Assembly: GCA_014529385.2 (NCBI GenBank)
Contig: CM043942.1
Coordinates: 48,094,244 to 48,158,243, forward strand
DNA: 64,000 nt
From: Adiantum capillus-veneris
Lineage: Eukaryota > Streptophyta > Polypodiopsida > Polypodiales > Pteridaceae
Reading direction: 5' to 3'
Below the pieces are notes generated by a model. It ran no database searches. It was not told the DNA's origin and saw nothing but the letters and a program-made list of their open reading frames with translations. Made by a program: the position numbers and the translations under genes. Positions 10,019-22,311 of the stretch are shown here, piece after piece (within the stretch, counting starts at the first letter, position 1; each line of letters opens with the position of its first letter).

Positions 10019-10664
10019 AAAAATCCTAGTTTCTTTGCCATTAAATGTCCCACCCCCCCCCCCCCCCCCCCCCCCCCCCAGGTGTGAGGGGCATCCCTAC
10101 GAGGGGTTGTTAAGCATAAGTTTTATTGGTGTTGTACCAACATTGATTCTATTGACAAACATACAAGTATCAGGGGAAAATCCAAATTGTTGCCCACATG
10201 ACAAAATCACATGGTGTTGATAACAATGCCATATGCCCACATGCTTCATTACATTCAGAGGTTGATGGTGTGAGCGTAAATGGTGATGACAATAATATGT
10301 GACTAGCAGAGGTACCATGCAACCTTGTTGCTGATGTTTGTGAGCCATTAATATGAAGTGAGAATTTAATGAGCAGAATCTCACCATTCAAAAGAGAGAG
10401 GCCCGATTGCGATCTTGAATTTCAGCAAGGCTAATTGCAATCTCAGGGAAGGCACGTCGATGTGCCCTCTTCCAAGCAATAAATTTGCAACAGTCTCAGG
10501 AAGGGCATGCCGACATGCCCTCCTCCAAACAATAAATTTACAATTGGAAATACCAATTTCAGGGAGGGCATGTCGACGTGCCCTCATCCAATGATGAAAT
10601 ATGGAAAGGAAAATATCAAAATTTCTTAGAGGAAACGTTGAGGTGTCCTTTCCAATGACTTGAA
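9981..10664 (+). repeat. R2 repeat, copy 1
   Basis: It is directly repeated at 13462-14118 with only scattered differences. It opens with (TG)n and AGTAAAAAATCCTAGTTTCTT, then a poly-C tract (10053-10079 here), then about 580 bp shared closely. It ends near GACTTGAA. It contains near-palindromic GGGCA..TGCCC motifs at 10451, 10503 and 10566, with a fourth just outside at 10695. There is no convincing coding region, no primer site or polypurine tract, and no flanking duplication. The element class is unknown. Confidence 0.8.
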
Positions 10665-10712
10665 TTTCTCTTTCCCTATTTCATCCTTGAGTGAGGGCAC
10701 GTCGACATGCCC
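10451..10712. repeat. Array of four GTCGAC-centred near-palindromes
   Basis: The motifs lie at 10451-10466, 10503-10520, 10566-10583 and 10695-10712. Each is GGGCA, a variable six-base centre around TCGA, then TGCCC. The third and fourth are exact reverse complements of each other. The spacing is about 52, 63 and 129 bp. Three corresponding motifs occur in R2 copy 2 (13907, 13959, 14021). Confidence 0.8.
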
Positions 10713-10860
10713 TCCCTAAGATTGTAATTTTCCAATGTTAATTAGTTATTTTAATTCTTTTGGCTACCAAACTTAAATCTTTTTAGGATGGGAGACATCA
10801 TGATAGTCATTCAATTGCTTGTAGTGTTGTGATCTAAAGATTGCTTTGTGGTGTTTGCAG

Positions 10861-12140
10861 TCCTGTGAGTCCATATCGTTCATCTAAGCAAATGAAGCGA
10901 CCAATAGTCTCAAAAAAGAAGGATATTCCAATAGGTAGTCAAATTTTGGGTGAAGTTAGTAATGAGGTGGAGACAAGTTTTAAAGATACAGAGGATTTGG
11001 GTGAAGAAGGTGTCACTCAATGTGGTGATTTTGTTCCAGCTGAGCCAGGATTTGCAAAGAATTCTAGTAAAATACATGAACTTAGAACACTATGATGATG
11101 TAGACAGGTTGATGAGTACTTTGGATAAGGGCTTTTCCCCTGATTTTGTAGCATGCACTTTGTTGCTTGATATGAACTGCAAACTGAAGAGGCTTGATAA
11201 AGCTAGAGAGACGTTTGATGGAATACGTTCAATGGGGTTACATGCCTGATCTTGGTGCATTCGATAAGATGATTGAGTTTCACTGTGAAACTGGAAATCC
11301 TGAAGAGGGAGAAACATTGCTAGCAGAAATGGAGGAGGAAAAGCTACATGGATTTGTTGATACTTACCTTATGGTTCTTAATGGCTATGGGAAACAAGAT
11401 AAAGCTGCAGAGGCCTTGAAAATGTTTTCAATTATGAATGAGGATGCCTTCTTAAGGCCACAAATGAGTCCTGATATCTACTCAGCTCTTATGAATGCTT
11501 ATATTCACTCAAATTTGCTACCATATGCTGTCCTGAAAATTGAAGATATGATGAATTCAGGATTTTCTCCTCTAGATGAGTCAGATAACATGCTAATTGT
11601 TGCCTTCGAGAAAAAAAATTAGTTTCAAAGGGCGGTAGATGTGCTGCTAAATCTAGAAAGCATGGCTATAAGGCCCGGGGTGGAGACTCTGATGACGCTA
11701 ATTGGATGGTTTGGAAAGCTGGGCTTGGTTCAGGAGGCAAAAAATCGTGATAGAACCTCAAAGAGAAAGGCGATGTTTTGGATTGCAAACCTTACGCTAG
11801 TCTTTTTTCAGTGTATGCTAGAGAAACTTCTGTTGATAAGGTGAAGGCTCTTCTCGCCGAGGAGGTTGAGATTGATGTTTCAACTTATGAGCTAATGATT
11901 GTTTCATTGTTGGATGGCAACGATCATGAGGAGGCTTAGTCCATGCGAGATCGGATGATTGCCCAAGGTCTCACCCCATTTGATGAGGTTAAAAGAGCTT
12001 TATTAGGAATTCAAGCAGACAACTTTCTTGCAGGTGTTAGCAAGCCTTCAAAAGGAGCAACACAAAACTTAGGGATAGAAAACAAAAGTTTTCTTGCGGG
12101 TGTGAGTAAGCATGCGGAGGAGGCACCTGAAACTCTATGA
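10861..12140 (+). pseudogene. Pentatricopeptide-repeat (PPR) protein gene remnant, last exon
   Basis: Plus-strand frames read successive PPR helices: FSPDFVACTLLLDMNCKLKR, MPDLGAFDKMIEFHCETGNP, DTYLMVLNGYGKQDKAAEAL, MSPDIYSALMNAYIHSNLLP and RPGVETLMTLIGWFGKLGLV. PPR proteins bind organellar RNA (family knowledge). The segment begins right after GTGTTTGCAG at 10860, a good 3' splice site, so the fragment looks like genomic DNA with its intron border rather than a retrocopy. Damage includes frameshifts near 11085, 11225 and 11745, an in-frame TAG at 11620-11622 and another stop near 11938. The upstream exons are absent. The last codons read EEAPETL before TGA at 12140. The orthologue cannot be named. 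Confidence 0.75.
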
Positions 12141-12505
12141 GGAATAATCACCACTCTGAATTTCATGTCAGCTTCTTTGAAGTCTTTATTATTGCTATGA
12201 CAGAGTGGGGCTCTATTTCGAACCTTTTCTTGAGTAGCAAGGTATATCTTCAATGAAAGTGCATATATGAGATCTGCAAACAAATGTTGGTGCATTGATT
12301 CCACATATTTATTAAAGATTGGACAACGTTTCTGTTTGAAATGCTTATATCACTTGGTTACAGTTGTAGGTAGTTGTGATCATGGAAATCAACTAAGAGT
12401 CGGGTAGAGAGAAGCCTGATTCATGCCAGATTGTCAGATAGCAAACATGTGGTTCTTTTATTGAAATGTTTATGGCAGTCATTGTCATACCATTATTTTT
12501 GGTTT

Positions 12506-12656
<151 letters not shown>

Positions 12657-12814
12657 CGCTTGTGTCACTACCGGCTGAACAAATGCTAAGCCTTGTATTG
12701 GCTTAAGAGTAGCAGAGTCACACGCCGTCTTTAACTAATTATAGGTCTTTGTTCTTTTTTATCATGCTTGCCCAATGCCTTCTTTGATTCACAGCCCATG
12801 GGGCAAGCGCGTGC

Positions 12815-13070
12815 ACGCACACTCGTGTTTTCTAAAACTTGGAAAACCTACAAATAAGAGTCATATTTAGTATATTTGAACGTTTTTAAATTTATTTTCC
12901 ACAGTTTTAGAGGTCGTCTCTTATAGGTATTTGCTCGTTTTGATGCGTGCATGTGCCCGAACGCACACCCTTGTTTTTCAAAACTTGGAAAACCTACAAA
13001 TAAGAGTCATATTGAGTATATTTGAAGGTTTTTAGATTTAATTTTCCACCATTTAAGAGGTTGTCTCACC
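12815..13070. repeat. Tandem repeat, two units of about 146 bp
   Basis: Units begin ACGCACACTCGTG at 12815 and ACGCACACCCTTG at 12961 and share the following 100 bases closely. Confidence 0.8.
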
Positions 13071-13461
13071 TTCAAATGTTTAATTTGAAAGTAAATGTCA
13101 AATTTGGTAGGTGGGATTACATGTTTATTTTGAGTATGTGCAATATGCAAACACATTCTCTCATAATGATTTTCGCACTTTGCAGTTGAGTGCTAGCCTT
13201 GCTAGTTGCACACAATGCATCATCTTTATTCAAGTTTGTCTTTTTCTGTGTGGCACTTCGTTCTTTTGGGGGGGCGGGGGGCGGGGGGGGTTCCTCTCCA
13301 TAGGTTTTATTCAACTTATCTTCCTTTTATTTTCCCCTTGATGGACACCCAGTCCTTAATTGAGATGTATCTCACAACCCCCTCGCTTTGAAGACCTCTC
13401 TCTAATGTTTTGTTTCCGGTCCCATAGGTCATATCTCACCTTCGTGGATGATAATTGATCT

Positions 13462-14118
13462 GTGTGTGTGTGTGTGTGTGTAGTAAAAAATCCTAGTTTC
13501 TTCGCCATTGCCAGCCCCGCCCCCCACCTCCCCCAGGTGTGAGGGGCAGCCCTGCGAGGGGGTTGTTAAGCATAAGTTTTATTGGTGTTGTACCAAAATT
13601 GATTTTGTTGACAGACATACAAGTATTAGAGGCAAAATCCAAATTGTTGCCTACATGACAAATCACATGGTGTTCATAACAATGCCATATGCCCACATGC
13701 TTCATTACATTCAGAGGTTGATGGCGTGAACGTAAACGGTGATGAAAGTATTATGCGCCTAGAAAAGGTACAATGCAACCTTGTTGCTGATGTTTGTGAG
13801 CCATTAATATGACATGAGAATTTAATGAGTAGAATCTCACCGTTCAAAAGAGAGAGGCATGATTGCGATCTTGAATTTCAGCAAGTCTAATTGCAATCTC
13901 AGGGAAGGCACGTTGATGTGCCCTCTTCCAAGCAATAAATTTGCAGCAATCTCAGGGAGGGCATGCCGACATGCCCTCCTCCAAAAAATAAATTTACAAT
14001 TGGAAGTCTAATCTCAGGGAGGGCACATCGACGTGCCCTTATCCAATGATGAAATATGGAAAGGAAAATATCGAAATTTCTCAGAGGAAACGTTGAGGTG
14101 TCCTTCCAGTGACTTGAA
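13462..14118 (+). repeat. R2 repeat, copy 2
   Basis: This is a direct copy of 9981-10664 with a short (GT)n and a degraded C-tract (CCCCGCCCCCCACCTCCCCC). Three of the GGGCA..TGCCC motifs are present. Homology stops at GACTTGAA, where G1-B LTR sequence begins, so the far end of this copy is truncated or interrupted. Confidence 0.8.
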
Positions 14119-14798
14119 GCAAATACGACTCTCTCTCTCTCTCTTCTCAAGCTTTAATGGAAAGCTTATCACCTACTCCAAGCTTGTGAGAAGGGAGGCC
14201 TACATCAACAACTCTTGGATTTGTGATGCAAATCCAACCAAGAGCCAAGCTTCAATGCATTCTCATCTCCTCTACCATGCTAATTACTAAGCGAAGCTAT
14301 GCTAATATGAGTGATTATGTGAGGAGATGTACATCTTTCTCGTAAGAATACTCCTTCTTCCTCTCAATCTACTCTCATACCCCCGGCTAGCTCTCACCGT
14401 CTTCGAAGGTGTGTGAGGTCTTGGGTCTGAGACCATGAGGGAATTGATGTTGTGTTTGATAAGTGTTTTGCTTGGTGCATGAAGTTTCCATCTTCATTGC
14501 ACTAGCTAGTATTGAAGGAACACAAAGAATTGTACTCTTGATGGGAGAAACCATAATACAAAGTCTTTTGGAGGGGGGACCGGCTCCATGTAAATCCCGT
14601 CCTCAACTGTTGTCAATAGCTTAATTTCTCTCTCTTTTGAAGTATTGTTCATGCTATCTAACAAGGTGTTGTGCTTTTTGTTGCTCTCTTCACCCAAGCA
14701 CTCTTGTTATTCGCATTAGGAATCTATTCTAATGAAATGCTCACGATGTTCATGCTATTTTCCGCTACACACAAGTTACTAGGTCATTAAATGCTACA
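14119..14798 (+). repeat. G1-B 5' LTR (5'-truncated)
   Basis: It aligns with the reverse complement of 7478-8120 (G1-A LTR) and ends ..ATGCTACA one base before the primer site. The start abuts R2 copy 2 and no TG terminus is visible, so the outer part is missing. Confidence 0.7.
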
Positions 14799-14799
14799 T

Positions 14800-14811
14800 T
14801 GGTATTAGAGC
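14800..14811 (+). other. G1-B primer-binding site
   Basis: TGGTATTAGAGC is one base different from the initiator-Met primer site and lies directly after the LTR. Confidence 0.8.
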
Positions 14812-15219
14812 ACAAGGTTTCTCTTTTCTTTCTCAAGAAGGGAGGTCCTCAAGCTAGCTATAAATGGTTGGTATTATTAATTTCATGTGAGTAAGTAGAA
14901 TAGGGATTTTTCAGCCTTGCAATGCGCTTGCCTTCATGCAGTTAACGGGGCATCACCGTCGAGAGCTATGGTCTTAATAGTGGAGTCCTACGGGGCTTGC
15001 CTACAACTTAACCACTATTGAGCTATTAGAAGCTTGACAGGAGCCGGGGAGCCGGTGCTGTTTTGGTGTTGAATGACCCTCTCTTCTATTCCTTGCAATT
15101 AATGGTATTCGAGCCACGGATACAGTAGCTTGAGTGCTTTTTCTAAAGGGGTTAAGAGGAGTAGCAACTAGGGCTTGAAGTGCCAAAGTACACCAAAAAA
15201 GTTTACACCTAAAAGTTGT
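14812..15219 (+). other. G1-B 5' leader
   Basis: Non-coding leader between the primer site and gag, with similarity to the G1-A leader. No separate feature was recognised. Confidence 0.6.
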
Positions 15220-15868
15220 TAGATTGGCTGACAATAGTAAAGAGAGTGAAATTAATGTTGATAAATTTGATTTTGTTAATGAGCAGGTTACTATATGATG
15301 CCCCGATGCTTGTTAACTATCTTGTTTCTAGGCTTCAACAAGCCATGGGCAATCCATTCCTCTAAAGTGAAGTGTAACGGCGGCTCCGTGCTCATGGGGT
15401 TCTCCAAGCTCCCCATCGTGACGACAAAACACCTAGGAAGCCTCCTGGTGAGACTTCTAAAAGAGGCCTCTCTCCGATTTGGGAAGAAGAAGAGGATCCA
15501 TATGAAGGGCTCAAGAATTCACTTCTTGATGATGTATCTCCTTCCCAAAGGAGAACTCAAGAGCCTTCACCGAAGGAATGAGAAAGGAGTGAGTCTCCCG
15601 CCACCTCGATGGAGATGGCTCTACGAAGACGGCGGGCTAAACGCTCTCCATCCCCTCCAAAACGGAGAAGACCATCACACACTTCTCCACACCATAATTC
15701 AAAGAGGGATGACAAAAAGCAAGAGAAGAAAAAGGTGAGAAAGAGGACACCCTCTTCTCCATCTTCTTCATCCTCTTCCTCTTATGAAAGTGTTGGTGAA
15801 GACAACGAAGATCAAGGCAAGATAAAGGGGAGAAAGAGGTCACCCTCTTCTCCATCTTCCTCAAATTC
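15220..15868 (+). pseudogene. gag: Gypsy G1 copy B gag, N-terminal part
   Basis: The segment starts with codons reading ADNSKESEINVDKFDFVNEQ, matching the G1-A Gag N-terminus. A stop at about 15295 and frameshifts follow. From 15609 an Arg/Ser-rich stretch is open (RRRRAKRSPSPPKRRRPS, then RKRTPSSPSSS and RKRSPSSPSSS), so the RS block is present twice in this copy. At 15868 the frame is split by copia C2. The codons rejoin in frame across the insertion after removal of the AATTC duplication. Confidence 0.8.
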
Positions 15869-16431
15869 TGTTAGGAAATAAGACGTAGCTAAATAGATAA
15901 TTGAGTAGATTACTTAATGGAGAGAGACAGATTTATATACACGAGATTATAGAGTAGAGAGAGAGAGAGAGAGTACACACAATATACGTGGTTCACCCAA
16001 TGTGGGCTACGTCCACGGGAAAGCAGCCACTCAATGGCTTTAGTACTTCAAAACAAGAAGTAGTTTACAAAGGGATTATACCCTTAATGGAGCTCCCGCC
16101 TTGCTTCACTCTCACCACCTCACACTCACCTTGTTGCATCAACTTCACACTATGAAATGTGTGTAGAAATGGCCTCCTTTTATAGGCCAAAATGGCTACC
16201 CTCTCTTATGAGAGACAACCATGTGTAGCCGCCCTTGTGCGAATAAGTCCAAATCAGACCCTCCAATCCGCCCATGTGTGGCCGCCCTTGAGAAGACAAG
16301 TCCGCTTTTGAATTCGGCCACCAGCCACCGGCCATTAACTTCCGACCACCGGCCATTGGCTACTGGCCAACCGACCGGTTGTTTTCCGACCACTTTCCGG
16401 CTGCCATCCGGCCATAATATTCCGGCGAAAA
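15869..16431 (-). repeat. C2 3' LTR, partial
   Basis: 563 bp match 16815-17380 almost base for base, ending inside ATATTCCGGCGAAAA. Confidence 0.9.
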
Positions 16432-16750
16432 TAAGAAATACCTTATTGGATGCCGATGGTTTCTTGTAGAAGTCGTCAAGTGACTTCATCAAGTCCTCCG
16501 TGGTCTTCATCTCCGAAACATTGAAGGCCACCGTTGAGGCCAAGCTTAACCGGATTGTTCCCATTGCCTTTCGATCAAGGACAATCCATGCTTCATCTGC
16601 CATTGTTGCGGGCTTCTTCGCAAGACCGCCTAGTGGCAAATAGAGGTCCTTCTGGTAGAGATAGTCTTCAATCTGCATCTTCCAATGTTGGTAGTTTTTG
16701 CCGTTGAACTTCTCAATCTTGAGCTTCCCTTCCTCCACCATAACTCCCAC
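16432..16750 (-). pseudogene. gag: C2 gag fragment
   Basis: The minus strand from 16750 reads MGVMVEEGKLKIEKFNGKN, then YQHWKMQIEDYLYQKDLYLP, LGGLAKKP and KSLDDFYKKPSASNKVFL, before running into LTR sequence. It is the N-terminal copia Gag (DUF4219/UBN2 type) of about 106 residues. It keeps the frame that is broken in C1, which shows where C1 lost its base. Confidence 0.85.
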
Positions 16751-16800
16751 TCAATTCAAGGAATCCTGTCCTTGAGATAATTTAGCTACGAGCAAACCTT

Positions 16801-16812
16801 GCTCTGATACCA
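16801..16812 (-). other. C2 primer-binding site
   Basis: The reverse complement reads TGGTATCAGAGC, two bases from the LTR. Confidence 0.9.
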
Positions 16813-16814
16813 GT

Positions 16815-17544
16815 TGTTAGGAAATAAGACGTAGCTAAATAGATAATTGAGTAGATTACTTAATGGAGAGAGACATATTTATATACACGAGATTATAGAG
16901 TAGAGAGAGAGAGAGAGAGAGAGTACACACAATATACGTGGTTCACCCAATGTGGGCTACGTCCATGGGAAAGCAGCCACTCAATGGCTTTAGTACTACA
17001 AAACAAGAAGTAGTTTACAAAGGGATTATACCCTTAATGGAGCTCCCGCCTTGCTTCACTCTCACCACCTCACACTCACCTTGTTGCATCAACTTCACAC
17101 TATGAAATGTGTGTAGAAATGGCCTCCTTTTATAGGCCAAAAGGGCTACCCTCTCTTATGAGAGACAGCCATGTGTAGCCGCCCTTGTGCGAATAAGTCC
17201 AAATCAGACCCTCCAATCCGCCCATGTGTGGCCGCCCTTGAGAAGACAAGTCCGCTTTTGAATTCGGCCACCGGCCACCGGCCATTGACTTCCGACCACC
17301 GGCCATTGAATACCGGCCACCGGCCAACCGACCAGTTGTTTTTCGACCACTTTCCGGCCGCCATCCGGCCATAATATTCCGGCGAAAACTTTAAAGTTTC
17401 CCCTGATTCTTGTCCGTGAAAATTTTGGTTTCCGGTGAGTGATTTTCCTTCATGGAGGATGGCTTCTCCTCATAATGGGGGCTTTACAAATGTGTGCTTT
17501 TACCACAGAAAATTACAAGGGTAAATCAGGCTCCATACTTAACA
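16815..17544 (-). repeat. C2 5' LTR (730 bp, complete)
   Basis: TGTTAGGAAAT.. to ..CATACTTAACA on the plus strand. It carries the same TATA context (reverse complement of TATAAAAGGAGGCC) near 17125-17140. It serves as the reference length for this copia family. Confidence 0.85.
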
Positions 17545-17549
17545 AATTC

Positions 17550-18937
17550 TTCACCTTCTGAAGAAAGTGATGGTGCAACCTTTGAACCATCAAAAAGAAG
17601 AGGCCATAGGAAATCCTATGCCTCATGGAAGAGGTCGTCCAAGCTCAAGAAGTTCAAGGAGGGAGGAAAGAGCATCTCTTGAGTCCTTACCTACGATGGC
17701 ACCTTTGGTGCTACAGACAAAGTCTTGGCCTTTATCCAACAATTTGATGAGGCATTCGGAGATGAGGGCTTCACGGAGTCCTCTAAGCTACACCATGTAG
17801 CTATGCACTTTCAAAAGTCTGCCAGGCAATGGTGGTCTAGCCTACGGGCCAACGGTGAAGCTCCACAAACATGGAAAGCTTTAAGAGCTTCCATTATGAA
17901 GCAGTTTTTGTCCACCGATGCCAAATACAAAGTACTCACCGAATGGCGAAGCTTGAAGCTCTCTCCCTATGAATCCATCCACAAATATGTAGACAAGTTT
18001 TGGGACCTACAACTCAAAGCCACTGTCTTCAAAAAGTTGGATTTTGGAGAGAAAAAGCAACAATTTTGTGCGGGCTTAAGCGAAGAAATGGCGGAGTATG
18101 TCAACTCCCAAAGGCCATGCACCATATCGGCGATAATACACCATACTATGGTGGCCTCTCGAATCAATTTCCAAACAGGGGCTAAGAGGAATTCTAAGCC
18201 CTTGGAAAACAAGGGTTCCAATGAGCCTAAGGGGAAGGACAATGTCCAAAAGTCTCCTAAGGCCAATTCCAACAAAGCTAAAGAGAAGGGAGTTTACAAA
18301 GGCAAAAAAAAACTCTCCCCTAAAGAGCTTGAGCGTTATTGCAAGGATAACCAGTGTTTCAAGTGCGGCAAACAAGGGCATGAGTACCGTGCTTGTCCCC
18401 AAAAGAACACCCGCCATGAGCCTCCTAGAGCTACCTTGGTTGAAATCCAAGAGGAGGAAACTCACCACAAAGGATCTCCTCTATGCCATGCTTGGGGAAA
18501 GGTAAGAGAACACGATGCTTTTATTCTCTTTGACCCTTGTTCTACTCACAATTTTATATCTATAGAGTTGGCCACCAAGCTAGGCATACAAACCTATGAG
18601 ATGGGAGATGTCCTACCCACAGAGGGTGCTTTCAAGGGGCAAGAAGCTTCAGTTACTCCCTTAATTGGGAAATTGAGGCTCCATGTCCAAAGCTATGTGG
18701 ACAAAGAGGACTTCTTTATCTCTCCTCTCAAGCATGAGGATGTAATCCTAGGGGCACCATGGTTTGATCGCCTAGCTATCAATGTTAAATTTCCCGAAAG
18801 GAGAATCTACTTTAGGCTCAAGGGAAAAGATATGTACATAGATGCTAAGCAAATGGGTAACACCATACCCAGTGTACAAAAGCAACCTTTCAATAAGTCA
18901 ATAAAGAGCTCTATTTTTGTGTACATGCATTTTTGTT
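17550..18937 (+). pseudogene. gag: Gypsy G1 copy B gag core, zinc knuckle and protease
   Basis: After C2 the Gag continues with SPSEESDGATFEPSKRRGHR. A TGA near 17682 and a frame change follow, and then a 404-codon frame (17725-18937) is open. It holds the Gag core (ARQWWSSLRANGEAPQTWKA, KVLTEWRSLKLSPYESIHKY), a CCHC knuckle (CFKCGKQGHEYRAC) and a retropepsin region with FILFDPCSTHNFIS and HEDVILGAPWF. The active-site triad is D-P-C here and D-L-G in copy A, so the ancestral residue was probably D-P-G and both copies look inactive. Confidence 0.85.
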
Positions 18938-20578
18938 AAAGATTTTCAAAATGAACCTAATGCTTTAGCAAAAGAAAATAAAAGCAACCACAAAGAATTA
19001 GAGTTATCCAATTTTCTCAAGGGGTTTCAAGATGTATTTATTAACAACATCCCTTGTGAACTACCTCCTAAATGAGGCAATGATGACCATGCAATTGAAC
19101 TTCTTCTAGGAAGTTCACCACATAACAAACCTCCTTATAGAGTTTCTCAAGCTCAACAAGAGGAGATTATGCGGCAAGTGCATGAGTTAGTTGAGAAGGG
19201 CATGGTTAGGCCTAGCTCATCTCCATTTTGCTCACCTGTGTTACTAGTGCAAAAGAAAGACAACACATATCGTATGTGTGTCAACTACAGAGCACTAAAT
19301 AGGATCACTATCAAGAATAGGTTTCCCGTTCCACGGGTAGAAGACCTATTTGATAAGCTACAAGGATCGACCTACTTCAGTAGGATTGACCTAAAAAGTG
19401 GCTATCATCAAATAAGGATAGTTGATCAAGGCATTGTAAAAACCACATTTTGCACTACGTTTGGTCTTTACGAATATATTGTCATACCTTTTGGCTTGAC
19501 CAATGCACGAACCACATTCAAGCGCTTGATGGAGAAGCTATTCAGGCCTCAATGAACCTTCACTGGAGTATTCTTTGATGATATTATCATCTACTCTAAT
19601 TCATTAGACGAACACAAGAAACACCTTTAGGTAATATTTCAAGTTCTAAGAGAGAATAAACTTTATGTTAATAAAAAGAAAAGTGATTTTTTCTTGCAAG
19701 AGATTTAGTATTTAGGTCACATTATCTCTCAAGATGGCGTCCAAATGGATCCATCAAAGTTAGAGGTATAAAAGGATGGTCTAAACCAAGGAATCTTCAT
19801 GAACTAAGAAGCTTTATAGGTATGGGTGCATACTATAGACGCTTCATAGAAAAGTTCTCACAAATTGCGGGACCATTACATGACCTAACAAAGAAAAGCG
19901 TTAGGTATACATGGTCTGCTAAGGAGAACAATGCTTTCGAAAAGGTTAAAGAAAAGCATATCTCTCAACGTGTGCTTACACTACCGGATCTCTCAAAGCC
20001 ATTTGAGGTCCAATGTGACGCTTGTGGTGATTGCCTTGGAGCTGTTTTGCTCCAAGAAGGGCACACCATAGGCTATGAAAGTCGAAGGCTGGACCCTGTT
20101 GAGCAAGCCCTAGGCATATATGAAAAGGAACTCCTCACAGTTCTACATGCCTTAGACTCATGGAAGCACTATTTATGGGGGATTCCTTTCATTCTGCGAA
20201 CGGATCACTAAAGTCTTAAGTACTTCATGACGCAGATCAAGCTATCCGACAAACAAATGAGGTGGGAAAATTTTCTTTCTCAATTTCATTTTCATATTGC
20301 TCACATTGCTGGCAAGCATAATCAAGTAGCCGATGCACTCTCAAGACGACCGAGAGTGAATACAATTTCCATAGCAACTCACAATGATCTATCTTCTATG
20401 ATAGATGAGTATGCTATTCATCCCAATTTTAGAGATGTGATTTTAGCCCTTCCATTAGTGAAGAAAGAGGAACCATTTACTTTACAAGATGGTTATCTTC
20501 TCTATCGCAATAGACTATGAGTTATTAACTCACTCCATGAGAAAGGAATATATGAATCTCATGCTCCTCCTTATGCAG
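18938..20578 (+). pseudogene. pol: Gypsy G1 copy B RT, RNase H and start of integrase
   Basis: RT runs from about 19140 (ELVEKGMVRPSSSPFCSPVL, MCVNYRALNRI, FSRIDLKSGYHQIR, FGLTNARTTFKRLMEKLF) with FFDD at 19571-19582. In-frame stops occur at about 19553, 19627 and 19707, with a frameshift near 19770. RNase H reads FEVQCDACGDCLGAVLLQ, then YEKELLTVLHALDSWKHYL and HIAGKHNQVADALSRRP. The first residues of the integrase zinc-binding region (DGYLLYRNRL.., YESHAPPYA) are cut at 20578 by the R1 LTR. G1-C shows how this continues (SYAEHRWIQ). Confidence 0.85.
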
Positions 20579-22306
20579 TGTCGTGCCGTGGCACGTGCAT
20601 AGTGGGAACGGAAGCTAAGCCCTACAATATTATGGATTTTATGTGTATGTCTTAAGTGTGCATAAGTATATGCATTTTCTATTTAGCATGCAAAAAGCTA
20701 GTCGAAGTCTGATGTGTCACTCTTGTTCGGAATGGACTTCGTACTATGATCCCGGGCTTCTTTGTGAACCTCTTCTTGGAGCCATGATGAAATAAGCCTA
20801 TAAAACATACCTCCTATCTACTAGGCATCCTAGGTGGCATATGACATGTGTAGCATAGCCAAAAGTGGCCTTAGTCACAGTATACCCCATGAGGTGTCAT
20901 TCTACACATAGTAGGTGCACTTTGGAGTGATTATGGACCTAAAAAAATCCCTTAGAAAAGTGGTTACGAGTTTGTTTGATGTCATCCATGATGTATGCAA
21001 AGCTCTCTCTCAATTATTTATGAAGATATTTTATGCAAATGTTCCCACCATAGCTCAACAACTCTTGGAGGCTTAACCCTTGACATGTGGCGGCAAGGAG
21101 AAGATATTTGGAGAAAGATCTAGAAGAACCTCTAGATATTTCTTGAAGAGAAAGATCTAGAAACTTTGAAGATAATTTCAAGATATTTTGAAAAGATAGA
21201 CACTTGTCACACAAATCCCTTGGATATTTCTAAGCAAATATGTTCTTCAAGGGCAACTTCACCTATAAATAGAGCCTCTTGTCCCTCACTTGGGCATCAA
21301 GCAAACCATCAAGCAATCAAGCGCTCAAGCAATCCCCACAATCAAGCAACTCTATCAAGCCATCACCCAACCTCCTAGACATCTCCTTGAGTGAAACTTT
21401 CTCTCAATTTCAACACAACACATCTTGAGCTTGCTACCTCATGTCTCAAGCCTTCTATCTCCTCACTTGTAATACTCATACACTCTATGCAACCTTATTT
21501 CATCGATAAAGACACATTGTTGGTGGCTCGCAAACGGTGTTGGGTACTACTACTCATCTTCTACTTCATCAAGTTGGCTACAAGACCACAAAGTCTTGAG
21601 GTGTGCTTCACTTCTTTGGCTTGAGCTTGTGTGGGTCTTTGTGTTGTTTGACTGCTTTCTAAACTTTCTTAGATGTATAATCCCAATGGTGTAACCTTTC
21701 AACCCTTTCACTTTGTGCAAAATATTAGGATTAATTTTTGTATTAGCCATAAAATCCACTTCCAACGGAGAATTGTGTTACTCTTTAGGCCGGAAAGACT
21801 GCGAGAAATTCTTCTTTCTCCACGTCCTCTTATTTTGCCACTATTAGGCTACTCTAATTCTTTCGATGTGCACACATTTATTCTCCTCTAGGGGTTGAGC
21901 CTTGCTTTTTTAATATTACTATGAACCAAGAAGACTTGTACACACGGCTCACTCCTATCACTAGGCAAAACATCTACATCTTTGTAAGCACTAAGTCACA
22001 ATGTCAAAGAACCATTCGCAGTCTATTTGGAGCACAAGGACTTGCTACTATAAATGCATCAGTGAACCCTTTCATCTAACCTTTGATTAGATACGATCAA
22101 AGCCTTGATGTTTTCATCTTTGTTTTATTTTGAGGGTTTCACGTGTGCATATGTGTGTGTCTACGTGTAAGATTCCAATGGCTACACACAATGTATTTGC
22201 TCTAAACACTAAGCTTGCTTAAGTGAAAGCCTTCACAGTCTCCCCACAAACCCTCACGACTAGAGGTCCGACGCCTTCTTGGCAAGACCGCCAACTCTTT
22301 AACACA
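20579..22306 (+). repeat. R1 5' LTR (1,728 bp)
   Basis: It begins TGTCGTGCCGTGG and ends ..CTTTAACACA, five bases before the primer site. It is closely repeated at 61196-61288 plus 62626-64000. A TATA box lies at 21263. No protein-coding domain was recognised in it. Confidence 0.8.
21263..21272 (+). promoter_or_regulatory. TATA box in the R1 5' LTR
   Basis: CTATAAATAG is conserved in both LTR copies (also 63222-63231). Confidence 0.65.
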
Positions 22307-22311
22307 CTTTT

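Larger units (their letters stand above)
15869..17544 (-). mobile_element. Copia element C2, internally deleted, TSD AATTC
   Basis: A 1,676-bp minus-strand copia of the C1 family is flanked by AATTC at 15864-15868 and 17545-17549. It consists of a partial 3' LTR (15869-16431), a gag fragment, the primer site and a full 5' LTR (16815-17544). The junction at 16431/16432 joins gag codons NKVFL directly to LTR sequence. One deletion therefore removed most of gag, all of pol and the outer part of the 3' LTR. Confidence 0.9.

Noticed and set aside
20579-22306. R1 LTR as a host gene region (frames of 60-77 codons)
   Set aside because: The segment is repeated with LTR structure, and the frames have no domain.
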